DNA of 49,643 nucleotides from an uncultured bacterium (GCA_903847095.1 CAINCQ010000038.1:1-49643), one strand, 5' to 3'. Shown: positions 1-9,062, numbered from the stretch's first letter. Notes: generated by a model not told the origin, from the sequence alone. Made by a program: numbers and translations.

Positions 1-47
1 CCTATAAATGTTCTTTTTGCATTTAACCACGTAAGCCGCAAAAAGTA

Positions 48-75
48 AATCCATAGGAGAGCCTATGGATTTTTG
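48..75. terminator. Rho-independent terminator-like hairpin, possibly bidirectional
   Basis: AATCCATAGG-AGAG-CCTATGGATT followed by TTTT; lies just past the stop of the minus-strand ORF ending at 84. Confidence 0.7.
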
Positions 76-83
76 GTAAGCGC

Positions 84-422
84 TTATCGGCAATTTGATA
101 CCACTTTAAAAACGAGACTCAACATTCTGATCAATAAAACGATGGTCGTACTGCTCGTGCCGTTGTAAACATCGGTCGCGTTATAAAGGGCGTCTGTTTC
201 TATTTCCTGGATTCCTTTATCTTCGATCCAGTTTTTTACTTTGATTTCGGTTCTTTTGTTGAAAATAACCGTCGCTTTATTTCCTTCTATTTCCAAGATG
301 ATTACTTTTGCTCCCTTCGGGATCGGATAATAATCGCTATAAGCTACTTTGTCCGGTCCGTATCCGACTACCCGGTCTATCCTTTCCCTTAAGATATATA
401 CGTCTCCAACTTTTATTGCCAT
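84..422 (-). CDS. hypothetical protein, 112 aa
   Basis: ORF with GGAGG upstream (tagcctccaat) and a TTGACT-type -35 on the minus strand near 474-479. Confidence 0.6.
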   Translation of the reverse strand: MAIKVGDVYILRERIDRVVGYGPDKVAYSDYYPIPKGAKVIILEIEGNKATVIFNKRTEIKVKNWIEDKGIQEIETDALYNATDVYNGTSSTTIVLLIRMLSLVFKVVSNCR

Positions 423-652
423 TTTTAGCCTCCAATAATGAACTTTAAGTATTTAAGCACGGTTTTATTAAAAAGTCAATCCATAGGTTGCGCTTTTTGA
501 TATGTTGGCCGATCACCTTTTTGTCGGCATTAAACCGCTATTTTCCCCCGGACTTATTGCAAAAATTCAACCGAGACCCTTTATAGCGCTCCGCCTCCAT
601 AATAACGTCCTTTTCCAACCACCACTACCATCAATCGGAAAACTCGTGCCTC

Positions 653-1075
653 TCAATGACCGACCGCTATGTTCTTAAAATGGGATATCTTAAGTTTTGG
701 ACCAAAAATCCAACGGATTATCTTTGGGCGGTCGTCTTTGAGCAACTCAACCGCGATGACATCGATCCGCCATTTAGAGTCCAAGGGTATTTTATGTTTT
801 ATCAGCCAGATCTCGGCCGCCATCGCGATCTTCCTTTCTTTTTCCGAATTAACCTTGTCTTGGGCCAAAAACGGCTGGCTCGATTTTTTGTTCGATGTTT
901 TGACTTCAACAAACACAATACAATCTTTTTGCCTGGCGATGATATCAACCTCGGCGATCTTCGGTCCGTTCGCCCCTCTGAAGAAAAAATTCCTGTCCAG
1001 TATCTTATATCCCTCTCTCCCTAAATAACCAGCCGCGATTTTTTCCCCTTGTTTGCCGGTAAATTTCGTATTCAT
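653..1075 (-). CDS. YraN/UPF0102 family endonuclease-like protein
   Basis: GKQGEKIAAGYLGREGYKILDRNFF...EVDIIARQKDCIVFVEVKTS: UPF0102 (E)VDxI...VFVEVK motif. Confidence 0.9.
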   Translation of the reverse strand: MNTKFTGKQGEKIAAGYLGREGYKILDRNFFFRGANGPKIAEVDIIARQKDCIVFVEVKTSNKKSSQPFLAQDKVNSEKERKIAMAAEIWLIKHKIPLDSKWRIDVIAVELLKDDRPKIIRWIFGPKLKISHFKNIAVGH

Positions 1076-1103
1076 CGATTCTTTTGTTTGCGGCCGCTAC
1101 CGT

Positions 1104-1829
1104 TTAACCGGCATCATTTTTGCTGGCCGCATCCGCTTTTTTATACTCTCTGTCGAGCTCGATCCTAACCTGCCTCCTTTTAAAAAATGCGGCTATGAAA
1201 TAAATTAACAATCCCGACATTACCAGAAAAATAAAAAACGCCAGCCCCGTGTAGTTGTTGTAAGCCGTCCAGGGCGATTTGCCGAAAAAATCTTTTTTAA
1301 CGGCCGGCATCGCGCGCAAAGCGGCGACGGTTTCCAATAATCCGAATTTTTCGGTTTTCCCCACCGCTAACGCGTATTTTCCGGTATTGCTTTGACTGTA
1401 AACCTTAATGGTATACGATCCCGGTTGCGCTTGGGATTCAAATTCCGGACCCTTTAAATAGTAGTCGTCGCCAAACGGCTCGTAGAAATCCATCCAGAAA
1501 AAGTCGGGTCCGTATAACCTTTGGATCGATACTCCGTCTTTTTCGATCTCAAGCGAAAAATCGGTTTTGGCGTTGCTAACATTGGACACCAGCAAATTAA
1601 CGTAAAGCTCGAATGGTTTAACCGATTTAATGGTATAAATTGCGGGTTGGCCCGCGAGTACCCCATAATAAGCTTTCGATATCTCGGGATCCTTAACGTT
1701 TATCGCGGTATTCGTCCCCGCGATCACCGGTTGATGGGCATACGCATCGCCGCAGACGGCAAAAGAAAAAATAAATAAAAAAAACGATAATAATGTAAAA
1801 AACCCGATTTTTTCCGTCGATTTGGACAT
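1104..1829 (-). CDS. secreted/membrane-anchored hypothetical protein
   Basis: N-terminal hydrophobic signal-like segment and a C-terminal TM segment (LAFFIFLVMSGLLIYFIAAFF). Confidence 0.65.
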   Translation of the reverse strand: MSKSTEKIGFFTLLSFFLFIFSFAVCGDAYAHQPVIAGTNTAINVKDPEISKAYYGVLAGQPAIYTIKSVKPFELYVNLLVSNVSNAKTDFSLEIEKDGVSIQRLYGPDFFWMDFYEPFGDDYYLKGPEFESQAQPGSYTIKVYSQSNTGKYALAVGKTEKFGLLETVAALRAMPAVKKDFFGKSPWTAYNNYTGLAFFIFLVMSGLLIYFIAAFFKRRQVRIELDREYKKADAASKNDAG

Positions 1830-1945
1830 TTTTTCTGTTATACTTTAAGATAACTGAAAATCATCCGGCTGGCAATCGCAAACCAGTTCAAAAACCGATT
1901 TGCATTTATGCCTAATTAACGGTAAAAAAAGGTTAAGAGAAAATC

Positions 1946-2383
1946 ATGAACAAAAAAATAATCATAGCCGCATTCTTATTCATATTCATATCGATCGCGA
2001 CCGCCGCTGTTTTGGTGTTTGAAAAAAATCAAAACATTCAGACGGATCCTGCCACGCAAGAGCCCGGCCCAGTCGATAGCCCATCCATTGTCGACGGAAA
2101 GATAATCCTGTTTTACGGAGACGGCTGCCCCCATTGCCTTAAAGTTGAAGCCTTTTTGGAAGAAAAAAACGCTTCCCAAAAAATCAGCTTCGAAACAAAG
2201 GAAGTATGGAACGACAGCGCAAACCGCGGATTAATGATGGAAAAAGTAAAAGCCTGCCAAATGAACTCGGCCAACATCGGAGTTCCCTTCCTTTGGGATG
2301 GAGAAAACGGAAAATGCCTCATCGGAGAAGATCAAGTGATGGAGTTTTTCCAAAAAAAACTCGATGCGGCGAGTAAAGAATAA
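1946..2383 (+). CDS. thioredoxin/glutaredoxin-like lipoprotein or membrane-anchored thiol protein
   Basis: N-terminal TM plus ILFYGDGCPHCLKVEAFLEE (CxxC) and a GVPFLW cis-Pro-like region. Confidence 0.75.
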   Translation: MNKKIIIAAFLFIFISIATAAVLVFEKNQNIQTDPATQEPGPVDSPSIVDGKIILFYGDGCPHCLKVEAFLEEKNASQKISFETKEVWNDSANRGLMMEKVKACQMNSANIGVPFLWDGENGKCLIGEDQVMEFFQKKLDAASKE

Positions 2384-2394
2384 TCCACTTAAAT

Positions 2395-2910
2395 ATGAAT
2401 AAAGAACGATTGGCATTCATTGGCGTTTTATTTTCTTCCCTTTTTTTTGCGTTGCCGGCGTCTGCCGTCTGTCCCGTCTGCACCGTGGCGGTCGGCGCGG
2501 GACTTGGCCTTTCTAGATGGCTGGGCATAAACGATTCCATTTCTGGCGTCTGGATAGGCGGCTTGATCGTTTCATTCATCCTCTGGACAATCGATTGGCT
2601 TAATAAAAAGAATAAGCGCTTCCCTTTCCGAAACACGCTTGTAATTATTGGTTATTTCCTAGCCGTGATCGTTCCGCTTTACTATGCCAAGATCATCGCG
2701 CATCCTTACGCTTTCCTTTGTTCCTGCGCGGGCGACAAGTTGATCCTGGGAATCGCCGCGGGCGCAAGCGGTTTTTATTTCGGCGCGATCTTATATGAAT
2801 ACCTCAAAGAAAAAAATAACGGACACGCCCATTTCCCCTACGAAAAAGTCGTTATGCCGATAATTCCGCTGATTATCCTGTCATTATTATTTTATTTATT
2901 GACGAAGTGA
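2395..2910 (+). CDS. multi-TM membrane protein with CPVC motif
   Basis: SAVCPVCTVAVGAGLGLSRWLGINDSISGVWIGG and several TM segments; starts 12 nt after the thioredoxin-like ORF. Confidence 0.7.
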   Translation: MNKERLAFIGVLFSSLFFALPASAVCPVCTVAVGAGLGLSRWLGINDSISGVWIGGLIVSFILWTIDWLNKKNKRFPFRNTLVIIGYFLAVIVPLYYAKIIAHPYAFLCSCAGDKLILGIAAGASGFYFGAILYEYLKEKNNGHAHFPYEKVVMPIIPLIILSLLFYLLTK

Positions 2911-2941
2911 ACAAAAAGCCCGACCGCGACTTTAATTTAAT

Positions 2942-3109
2942 ATTAGACCTACTACTTAAATATTTCCTACTGCAATTTTCATATTCCGGCTACGCTAAAT
3001 TCATCGCTCGTCGACATACTTAGCTTAAGTATGCCTCCTCGTTCTTCATTCGACTCGCTCGAAATCTGGAACTTTCGCTACGGAAATATTTGAGCAGTAA
3101 GTCTATTAA
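2942..3109 (+). repeat. palindromic element with terminal inverted repeats, copy 1
   Basis: TTAGACCTACT...CAAATATTT-type ends are inverted; shares several long blocks with the reverse complement of 22876-23137. Confidence 0.85.
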
Positions 3110-3120
3110 AACAAAACAAT

Positions 3121-3666
3121 ATGGACCAAGCCAACAATCCGATAAAAAACCTTGAGGAATTCGTGGCTAAAGTCGACGAGATGAAAAAGAAAGACAAAAT
3201 GGACCTGTCCAGCGACCAGGACCTTTCCCTGGCCATAATGAATCTTGTTTCGATCGAAGAACACTTTTTTTTCACGGGCGCCAAAACCGGAAAAACCGAA
3301 TATTATGATTTCATCCAGGAAGTCCGAGAAATACGCAAAGAGCTTTTGAAAAAAATCATCAAAGAATACGAAGGCGAAGTCTGGTGCATTTCAAAACACC
3401 TGCTTGCCGCCTCGATGCGCCTGATGGAAGTCGGAACGAAACAACTCAACATGGGCAACAAGGAAACCGCCTACGACCTTTTCAACAAAGCCTATAATCT
3501 CTATTCCCTGTTCTGGGGCCTGAATATGAAACTGGTAAAAACGGAAGATATTAAAAAAATCTCTGCCGACGCGATTAACAAGCACGACACGGATCCCGAA
3601 CCCAAAGGATTATTCGCCCGCCTCGGCTCCGTAGTCAAAAAAGCCCTCAATTGCTGCATCGAGTAA
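3121..3666 (+). CDS. hypothetical helical protein, 181 aa
   Basis: Long ORF with soluble helical composition; followed by a strong terminator. Confidence 0.6.
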   Translation: MDQANNPIKNLEEFVAKVDEMKKKDKMDLSSDQDLSLAIMNLVSIEEHFFFTGAKTGKTEYYDFIQEVREIRKELLKKIIKEYEGEVWCISKHLLAASMRLMEVGTKQLNMGNKETAYDLFNKAYNLYSLFWGLNMKLVKTEDIKKISADAINKHDTDPEPKGLFARLGSVVKKALNCCIE

Positions 3667-3685
3667 CCGTATTTTGGTTTCTTGT

Positions 3686-3712
3686 AAAAAACCGGGTCAA
3701 GCCCGGTTTTTT
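3686..3712 (+). terminator. Rho-independent terminator
   Basis: AAAAAACCGGGTCAAGCCCGGTTTTTT. Confidence 0.85.
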
Positions 3713-3780
3713 GGAATTTACTCATTGACAAAACAACGGATTCGCCTAAAATTCAGGCAAAAGAATAGGAAGGTGAAATT

Positions 3781-4362
3781 GTGACCAAATCTCAGGGATC
3801 GCCAAAGAAATGGGACGATCGAACACTCGCCCGCATAACGATATTGTCATGCGCCAAACAGGCTGGCGAAGCAAAGGGAAGCGACGCCAGATCAAAGCTC
3901 ATCATATTAAGCTGCGGTCTGGTGAGAAAACCGGTCGGAATAATCTGCGCCAGAGAAAGGCAAACCGATCTTTTAAAACTCCTGGACGTGCTGGAAAAAT
4001 GGGCCAGCGGACAAAAAGAAATCAACCTCTCGGATAAAGAATGGCTTAAATCTTATTTCGAATATTTTAGGAATAACTATTTTTATTTCGGAGACTTTCT
4101 GGAATACAACGCGCTGTTTGCCGCTTGGATACTGACCGGCAGTCTCGTTAATTCCTTATGTGGTTTCGATGCTGAGCTGCGCGACACCCTTGGAATTAAT
4201 CCCGTTCCGTTCGGCAGACTGACATGCCTACTCACAGAACTAGCGCCGCGAGCCCAAGGATACGCGCAAACCGCGATAAAAAACGGCTCAAAAAATTCGT
4301 ACGAGGACTTTGCCCGGATAATACTGGATTCCCTACCCCCATTTAACGCCGCAAACACTTGA
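3781..4362 (+). CDS. hypothetical protein, 193 aa (GTG start)
   Basis: ORF with aggaaggtg upstream; TTGACA-like -35 at about 3725. Confidence 0.6.
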   Translation: MTKSQGSPKKWDDRTLARITILSCAKQAGEAKGSDARSKLIILSCGLVRKPVGIICARERQTDLLKLLDVLEKWASGQKEINLSDKEWLKSYFEYFRNNYFYFGDFLEYNALFAAWILTGSLVNSLCGFDAELRDTLGINPVPFGRLTCLLTELAPRAQGYAQTAIKNGSKNSYEDFARIILDSLPPFNAANT

Positions 4363-4403
4363 ATTTCTACGCCAAACAAGTTTTTAAACAAAAAATAAAG
4401 ACG

Positions 4404-4658
4404 TCATGAGACGCCTTTTTTTATGGCCGGAACTCTCTGTCTCTCTTTTAGGCAAAGAATGTGTCCGCTATAGCTTATGGCAACGAATATTAATAACCCA
4501 ATCGCAATTCCAACTCCATTAACCAGATTCACGGGGCAAATCACAGTCAATTTCGAAGCCGTTCCGTTCATAAAATACCAGGAGATAAAGGAAACGGCGA
4601 AAAATATGCCGCCCAAATATCCAACCAATCCGTACGTTTCATCCCAATCTTTTCTCAA
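4404..4658 (-). CDS. small two-TM membrane protein
   Basis: Two hydrophobic segments (GGIFFAVSFISWYFM; VGIAIGLLIFVAISYSGHIL). Confidence 0.5.
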   Translation of the reverse strand: MRKDWDETYGLVGYLGGIFFAVSFISWYFMNGTASKLTVICPVNLVNGVGIAIGLLIFVAISYSGHILCLKERQRVPAIKKGVS

Positions 4659-4758
4659 CCGATATTCCTCCGATCATATTTAAGTGAAATTATTTTAATA
4701 TATTTATTTAGCTATGTAAATGGTAACCGGAAAAATATTTTCTCTCATCAACCAAAAC

Positions 4759-4787
4759 TTGACACTGGAAACGTTAGGGATTATAAT
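4759..4787 (+). promoter_or_regulatory. consensus sigma70-type promoter of the csoR-copA operon
   Basis: TTGACA (4759-4764), 17 nt spacer, TATAAT (4782-4787). Confidence 0.85.
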
Positions 4788-4796
4788 TACTTATTA

Positions 4797-4817
4797 ACCT
4801 GTACCTAAGGTGTAGGT
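4797..4817. promoter_or_regulatory. candidate CsoR operator (inverted repeat)
   Basis: ACCTGTACCT-A-AGGTGTAGGT, imperfect IR just downstream of the -10 and overlapping the SD region. Confidence 0.65.
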
Positions 4818-4825
4818 ATACACTT

Positions 4826-5101
4826 ATGACCACAAACTATAAAACCTCCGCCTTACTCAATTTCAAAAAAGCCCAGAGCCATTTGGCCAAAGTGATTTCG
4901 ATGGTAGAAAAAGACGCCTACTGCGTCGACATCATGCAGCAAAACCTCGCCGTCATCGGCCTGCTCAAATCCGCCCATCAGATGATGATGGCCAACCATC
5001 TGACCACCTGTTTTAAAACGGCCATGGAATCGACCAACGAAAAAAAGAAGCAAACAATGATCGATGAAATCCTTAAAGTAACCAAAATCGCCAACAAATA
5101 A
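4826..5101 (+). CDS. csoR: CsoR/RcnR-type metal-sensing transcriptional repressor
   Basis: C...H...C metal-site pattern (DAYCVDIMQQ...KSAHQMMMANHLTTC) in a 91-aa helical protein upstream of copA. Confidence 0.8.
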   Translation: MTTNYKTSALLNFKKAQSHLAKVISMVEKDAYCVDIMQQNLAVIGLLKSAHQMMMANHLTTCFKTAMESTNEKKKQTMIDEILKVTKIANK

Positions 5102-5157
5102 TAAATGAACCGGTGGTGACCCGCTCCTGCCAAGATTAAAAAAATAATAAAAAATTT

Positions 5158-5820
5158 ATGGAAGAAAATGTCGAAAAAAACATTATAGCCAAAGATCAAA
5201 ATTCCTTGCCGCCCTGTTGCCGGCCGGTTAACAAGCCGGAAAGCCGGAAGGGATTTTTCTGGGGCGTCGTTTACGGGATCCTTCCCCATACGTTTTGCCT
5301 ATTATTCATCGTTTTATCCGTCATTGGCGCGACCGCGGGTGCCGCTTTTTTTGAAAAATTCCTGGTTATCCGCTGGTTTTTCCCGGCCTTGATCGCGCTG
5401 TCTTTTTTGTTCGCGACGATATCGGCTACGATTTATTTATACCGGAACAAAAAAGCGTCTTTTCAAGGAATAAGAAACAGCTGGAAATATTTATCCATGC
5501 TTTATGGCACAACGATCGCCATAAGCTTGCTGTTCATTTACGTTGTTTTTCCGTACGCCGTAAGCAGCGCGTACAATAATGCGGAAAGCGTCCGCCAGGA
5601 ACCAGACAGCGCCCAAATGACAATCGCCGTCGATATCCCCTGCTCCGGCCACGCCCCATTGATCATCGCGGAATTAAAAAAATTGGAAAACGTCCGGGAC
5701 GTTAATTACCAAAGCCCCAATATATTCAAGATAGCCTACGACAAAACTAAAAATACAAAACAGGATATTTTATCTCTGGAAATATTTAAAACCTACAAAG
5801 CTACGGAAAAAAATCAATAA
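5158..5820 (+). CDS. membrane protein with C-terminal HMA-like domain
   Basis: Multiple TM segments; C-terminal MTIAVDIPCSGHAPLIIAELKKLENVRDVNY... resembles an HMA fold with a degenerate CxxC. Confidence 0.65.
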   Translation: MEENVEKNIIAKDQNSLPPCCRPVNKPESRKGFFWGVVYGILPHTFCLLFIVLSVIGATAGAAFFEKFLVIRWFFPALIALSFLFATISATIYLYRNKKASFQGIRNSWKYLSMLYGTTIAISLLFIYVVFPYAVSSAYNNAESVRQEPDSAQMTIAVDIPCSGHAPLIIAELKKLENVRDVNYQSPNIFKIAYDKTKNTKQDILSLEIFKTYKATEKNQ

Positions 5821-5821
5821 C

Positions 5822-8032
5822 ATGGTTAAAAAAAACTTTAAGCTCGTCGGGATGCACTGCGCTTCCTGCGCCAATACCGTAGAGAGCGCGATAAAAAAAT
5901 TGCCGGGAGTAGTATCGGCTAACGTCAACTTCGCCAGTGAAACGCTTTACGTCGAATTTGACGAAAAAACGTCCGACGCCGAAAAGATCGTTGAAGCCGT
6001 GAAAAGATCCGGCTTCCGCGCTAATGCAGGAACCGAAAATAAAGACATCTTTACGGAAAGCAAAGAAACATCCGAAGGCCAAAAGTTGAAAAATCGATTC
6101 ATTCTCTCCCTTCTGTTCGGGCTACCCGTCGTTTACCTGGCAACGGCCCCACTTTTTGGCCTTCCCTTACCGGAGCTTGGAATGAAAATGACGGCGCTCA
6201 TCCAGCTCACCATCTCCACGATTATAATGGCTTTGAACGCCCCTCTTTATGTTTCCGGGCTGCGCGGGCTGGTCAACAGAAATCCAAACATGGACTCTTT
6301 GATCGAAATCGGCACCGTCGCCGCGTATTTTTACAGCTTGGTCATTTCCCTTTTGGTTTGGTTTTCACCCGGATATTCCGCCGACCATCTTTATTTTGAA
6401 AGTGCCGTAATGATCTTGATCTTTATAACTTTAGGCAAATACCTGGAAACCAAGGCAAAAGGAAAAACAAGCGATGCCATAAAAAAACTTATCGGCTTGC
6501 AGCCGAAAAATGCGACCTTGATCGTTGAAGGCCGGCAAAAAACGATCCCGATCTCGGACGTCAAGACCGGCGACCTGGTTTTCATCCGTCCGGGCCAAAT
6601 GTTCCCGATCGACGGCATCGTTGTTGAAGGAATTTCTTCGGTTGACGAAAAAGCGATTACCGGAGAAAGTATGCCGGTGGTCAAAAAACCCGGGGACATG
6701 GTCATCGGATCAACAACCAACAAAGTAGGCGCCTTGACCGTCAGGGCAACGAAAGTAGGCAAAAATACCGTTCTAGCTCAAATCATCAAGATCGTTGAAG
6801 AAGCAATGGGATCAAAAGCGCCAATCCAGCTCATAGCCGATAAAGCCGCTTATTACTTCGTACCGGCTATCTTATCCATCGCGACCCTGGCTTTTGTGGT
6901 CTGGCTAATTCTCGGAGAACCCTTCACTTTCGCGCTCACGGTTTTTATTTCGGTTTTGATCATCGCCTGCCCCTGCTCTTTAGGGCTGGCAACGCCGACA
7001 GCCGTCATGGTCGGTTCGGGTCTGGCCGCCAAACGCGGCATCCTGGTTAAGAACGGCAAAGCCCTTGAGATCGCAAGCATCGTGGATACCGTAGTTTTCG
7101 ACAAAACCGGAACCTTGACCGTCGGCGAACCAAAGGTGTGCGACATCATCGATGGAAAAAATACCGATAAAATCCTGAAATTGGCCGCCGCCCTTGAAAT
7201 GAATTCCGAGCACCCTTTAGCCTCGGCTATCGTATCCCAAGCAAAACATAAAAAATTGGAAATTCCCAAAGTCCGGGATTTTATTGCGATTCCCGGCAAA
7301 GGAATATCGGCAACTTTCCGCGCCAAACCATTATTGTTTGGATCAAAAATTCTGATGGCGGATAACAAAATCGATATTGCCAATTTCAACAAAAGCCTAT
7401 CCGATCTTGAAAACCAGGGAAAAACCGTTATGATTTTGGCTTATGACGGCAAAGCCGCCGGCCTGATCGCGGTTGCCGATGTTCTCAAAAAAAATTCCAA
7501 AGACGCGGTTTCGGCTCTGCAAAAAATGGGGAAAACCGTGATCATGATCTCGGGCGACAACGAAAAGGCGGCAAAAGCAATAGCCAAAAACGCCGGCATC
7601 GAAAATGTTTTTGCCGAAGTTTTACCGCAGGAAAAAGCAAGCAAGATAAAAAAACTGCAGAAAGAAGGCCACATTGTTGCCATGGTCGGCGACGGGATCA
7701 ATGACGCGCCCGCCCTGGCCCAATCGGATCTTGGAATCGCCCTGGGTTCGGGAACCGATATAGCAATCGAAACCGGCGATATGGTTTTGATCAAAGATAA
7801 CCTGAACGACGTGGTGGAAGCGATAAAGTTAAGCGCCTTTACCCTGAAAAAAATAAAGCAAAACCTATTTTGGGCTTTCTTCTACAACGCTTTGGGCGTA
7901 CCGATTGCCGCCGGGATCCTCTACCCCTTTACCGGCTGGCTTTTGAACCCGATGTGGGCGGCCGGCGCAATGTCAATTTCTTCCATCAGTGTGGTCCTCA
8001 ACTCTCTTTCGATAAAAAAATACAAAGGATAA
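5822..8032 (+). CDS. copA: copper-translocating P1B-type ATPase CopA
   Basis: HMA MHCASCA; CPCSLGLATP; DKTGTLT; SEHPLA; GDGINDAP. Confidence 0.95.
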   Translation: MVKKNFKLVGMHCASCANTVESAIKKLPGVVSANVNFASETLYVEFDEKTSDAEKIVEAVKRSGFRANAGTENKDIFTESKETSEGQKLKNRFILSLLFGLPVVYLATAPLFGLPLPELGMKMTALIQLTISTIIMALNAPLYVSGLRGLVNRNPNMDSLIEIGTVAAYFYSLVISLLVWFSPGYSADHLYFESAVMILIFITLGKYLETKAKGKTSDAIKKLIGLQPKNATLIVEGRQKTIPISDVKTGDLVFIRPGQMFPIDGIVVEGISSVDEKAITGESMPVVKKPGDMVIGSTTNKVGALTVRATKVGKNTVLAQIIKIVEEAMGSKAPIQLIADKAAYYFVPAILSIATLAFVVWLILGEPFTFALTVFISVLIIACPCSLGLATPTAVMVGSGLAAKRGILVKNGKALEIASIVDTVVFDKTGTLTVGEPKVCDIIDGKNTDKILKLAAALEMNSEHPLASAIVSQAKHKKLEIPKVRDFIAIPGKGISATFRAKPLLFGSKILMADNKIDIANFNKSLSDLENQGKTVMILAYDGKAAGLIAVADVLKKNSKDAVSALQKMGKTVIMISGDNEKAAKAIAKNAGIENVFAEVLPQEKASKIKKLQKEGHIVAMVGDGINDAPALAQSDLGIALGSGTDIAIETGDMVLIKDNLNDVVEAIKLSAFTLKKIKQNLFWAFFYNALGVPIAAGILYPFTGWLLNPMWAAGAMSISSISVVLNSLSIKKYKG

Positions 8033-8058
8033 CCGCCAAACAAAAAAACCGCGGTGCG

Positions 8059-8373
8059 CTAGAAAAACAATTCTGGCAGTCTCGCGGTTTTAACTTTATT
8101 CGGGTTATGGTCGCAATTTGAACAAGGCGCGCCCTCTCCGGCTTTGGCCACAACGCCAGTTCCTATGTGGCAACAGGTATCGCAAACCAAAAATTCAACT
8201 ATATTCAATTGCTTTTTTTCTTTCGTGGTTTTTGGAGGGAACAAAACTGTTTTCCGAGCCTCCAAAATACAATCTTCCCGATAACACGAAAAAATGGCCA
8301 GGCTCTCCGCCGAATTTATTATCTTAATAACCGGCCTCTTTTTATGGCAAGTAGCGCATATACCTACAGGCAT
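8059..8373 (-). CDS. Cys-rich (zinc-ribbon-like) hypothetical protein
   Basis: CATCHKKR, CDTCCH and CSNC Cys pairs. Confidence 0.55.
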   Translation of the reverse strand: MPVGICATCHKKRPVIKIINSAESLAIFSCYREDCILEARKTVLFPPKTTKEKKQLNIVEFLVCDTCCHIGTGVVAKAGEGAPCSNCDHNPNKVKTARLPELFF

Positions 8374-8462
8374 TCTATTTTCCCCCTTGTGAATTTACTG
8401 ACAAAATTCTAGCTTGTTTAGCCGTAAAGTCAACAAGGTCTTTTTATAAATTAAAATCAATT

Positions 8463-8639
8463 ACATATTTTCCAAACGTTGTTTCCCGAAACCACGCCCG
8501 TGAAGCAACCAACGAAAACGATCTGAAATTGAGCGCGGAGCACGCCGAATTTAAATGGGTTTCAAAAAACGCTTTTCTGAAGCTGAAGATCGAAGACGAC
8601 GGCGATTTAATCCAATCGATTTTGGAGCAATCCGATTAA
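8463..8639 (+). pseudogene. degraded NUDIX-like hydrolase C-terminal remnant
   Basis: Open frame without start: TYFPNVVSRNHAREATNENDLKLSAEHAEFKWVSKNAFLKLKIEDDGDLIQSILEQSD*; EHAEFKWVS resembles the NUDIX C-terminal motif. Confidence 0.45.
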
Positions 8640-8953
8640 ATGATCACCCGCCACTTTTTCCAAAAAAAAGCTTCCTGGAATAAGGAAGTTATTTTTGTTT
8701 CGGCTTCGACCAAAGCCATCGATAAGCCGACGACTACTAGGGGGAATATCCTTGCCAGGTAAAATCCAAATGCAGCCACAACGATGATGCAAACGATCGC
8801 ATTGTGCATAAAACCACTGCCCGGGATCAAAAAACTCCAGACGCCGGAAATACAGTAAGTCCACGAAAAACCTATCGCCGTAGCCATGGCCAGTATTAAA
8901 ACCGCCTTCATAATCAACCCAAATCCAATTTCGGTATTTTTCATAGCAACCAA
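8636..8953 (-). CDS. small multi-TM membrane protein
   Basis: Hydrophobic segments; reads through a terminator-like hairpin near its 3' end. Confidence 0.45.
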   Translation of the reverse strand: MVAMKNTEIGFGLIMKAVLILAMATAIGFSWTYCISGVWSFLIPGSGFMHNAIVCIIVVAAFGFYLARIFPLVVVGLSMALVEAETKITSLFQEAFFWKKWRVII

Positions 8954-9062
8954 CCCATTTTTATAATTATAATAACACTGATAAAATCATTTGTCAATAC
9001 AGAACAAACGCCGACGAGTCCTTTTATCACTCTTACGAATTATAAAATTAAAGCTTCCTTAC

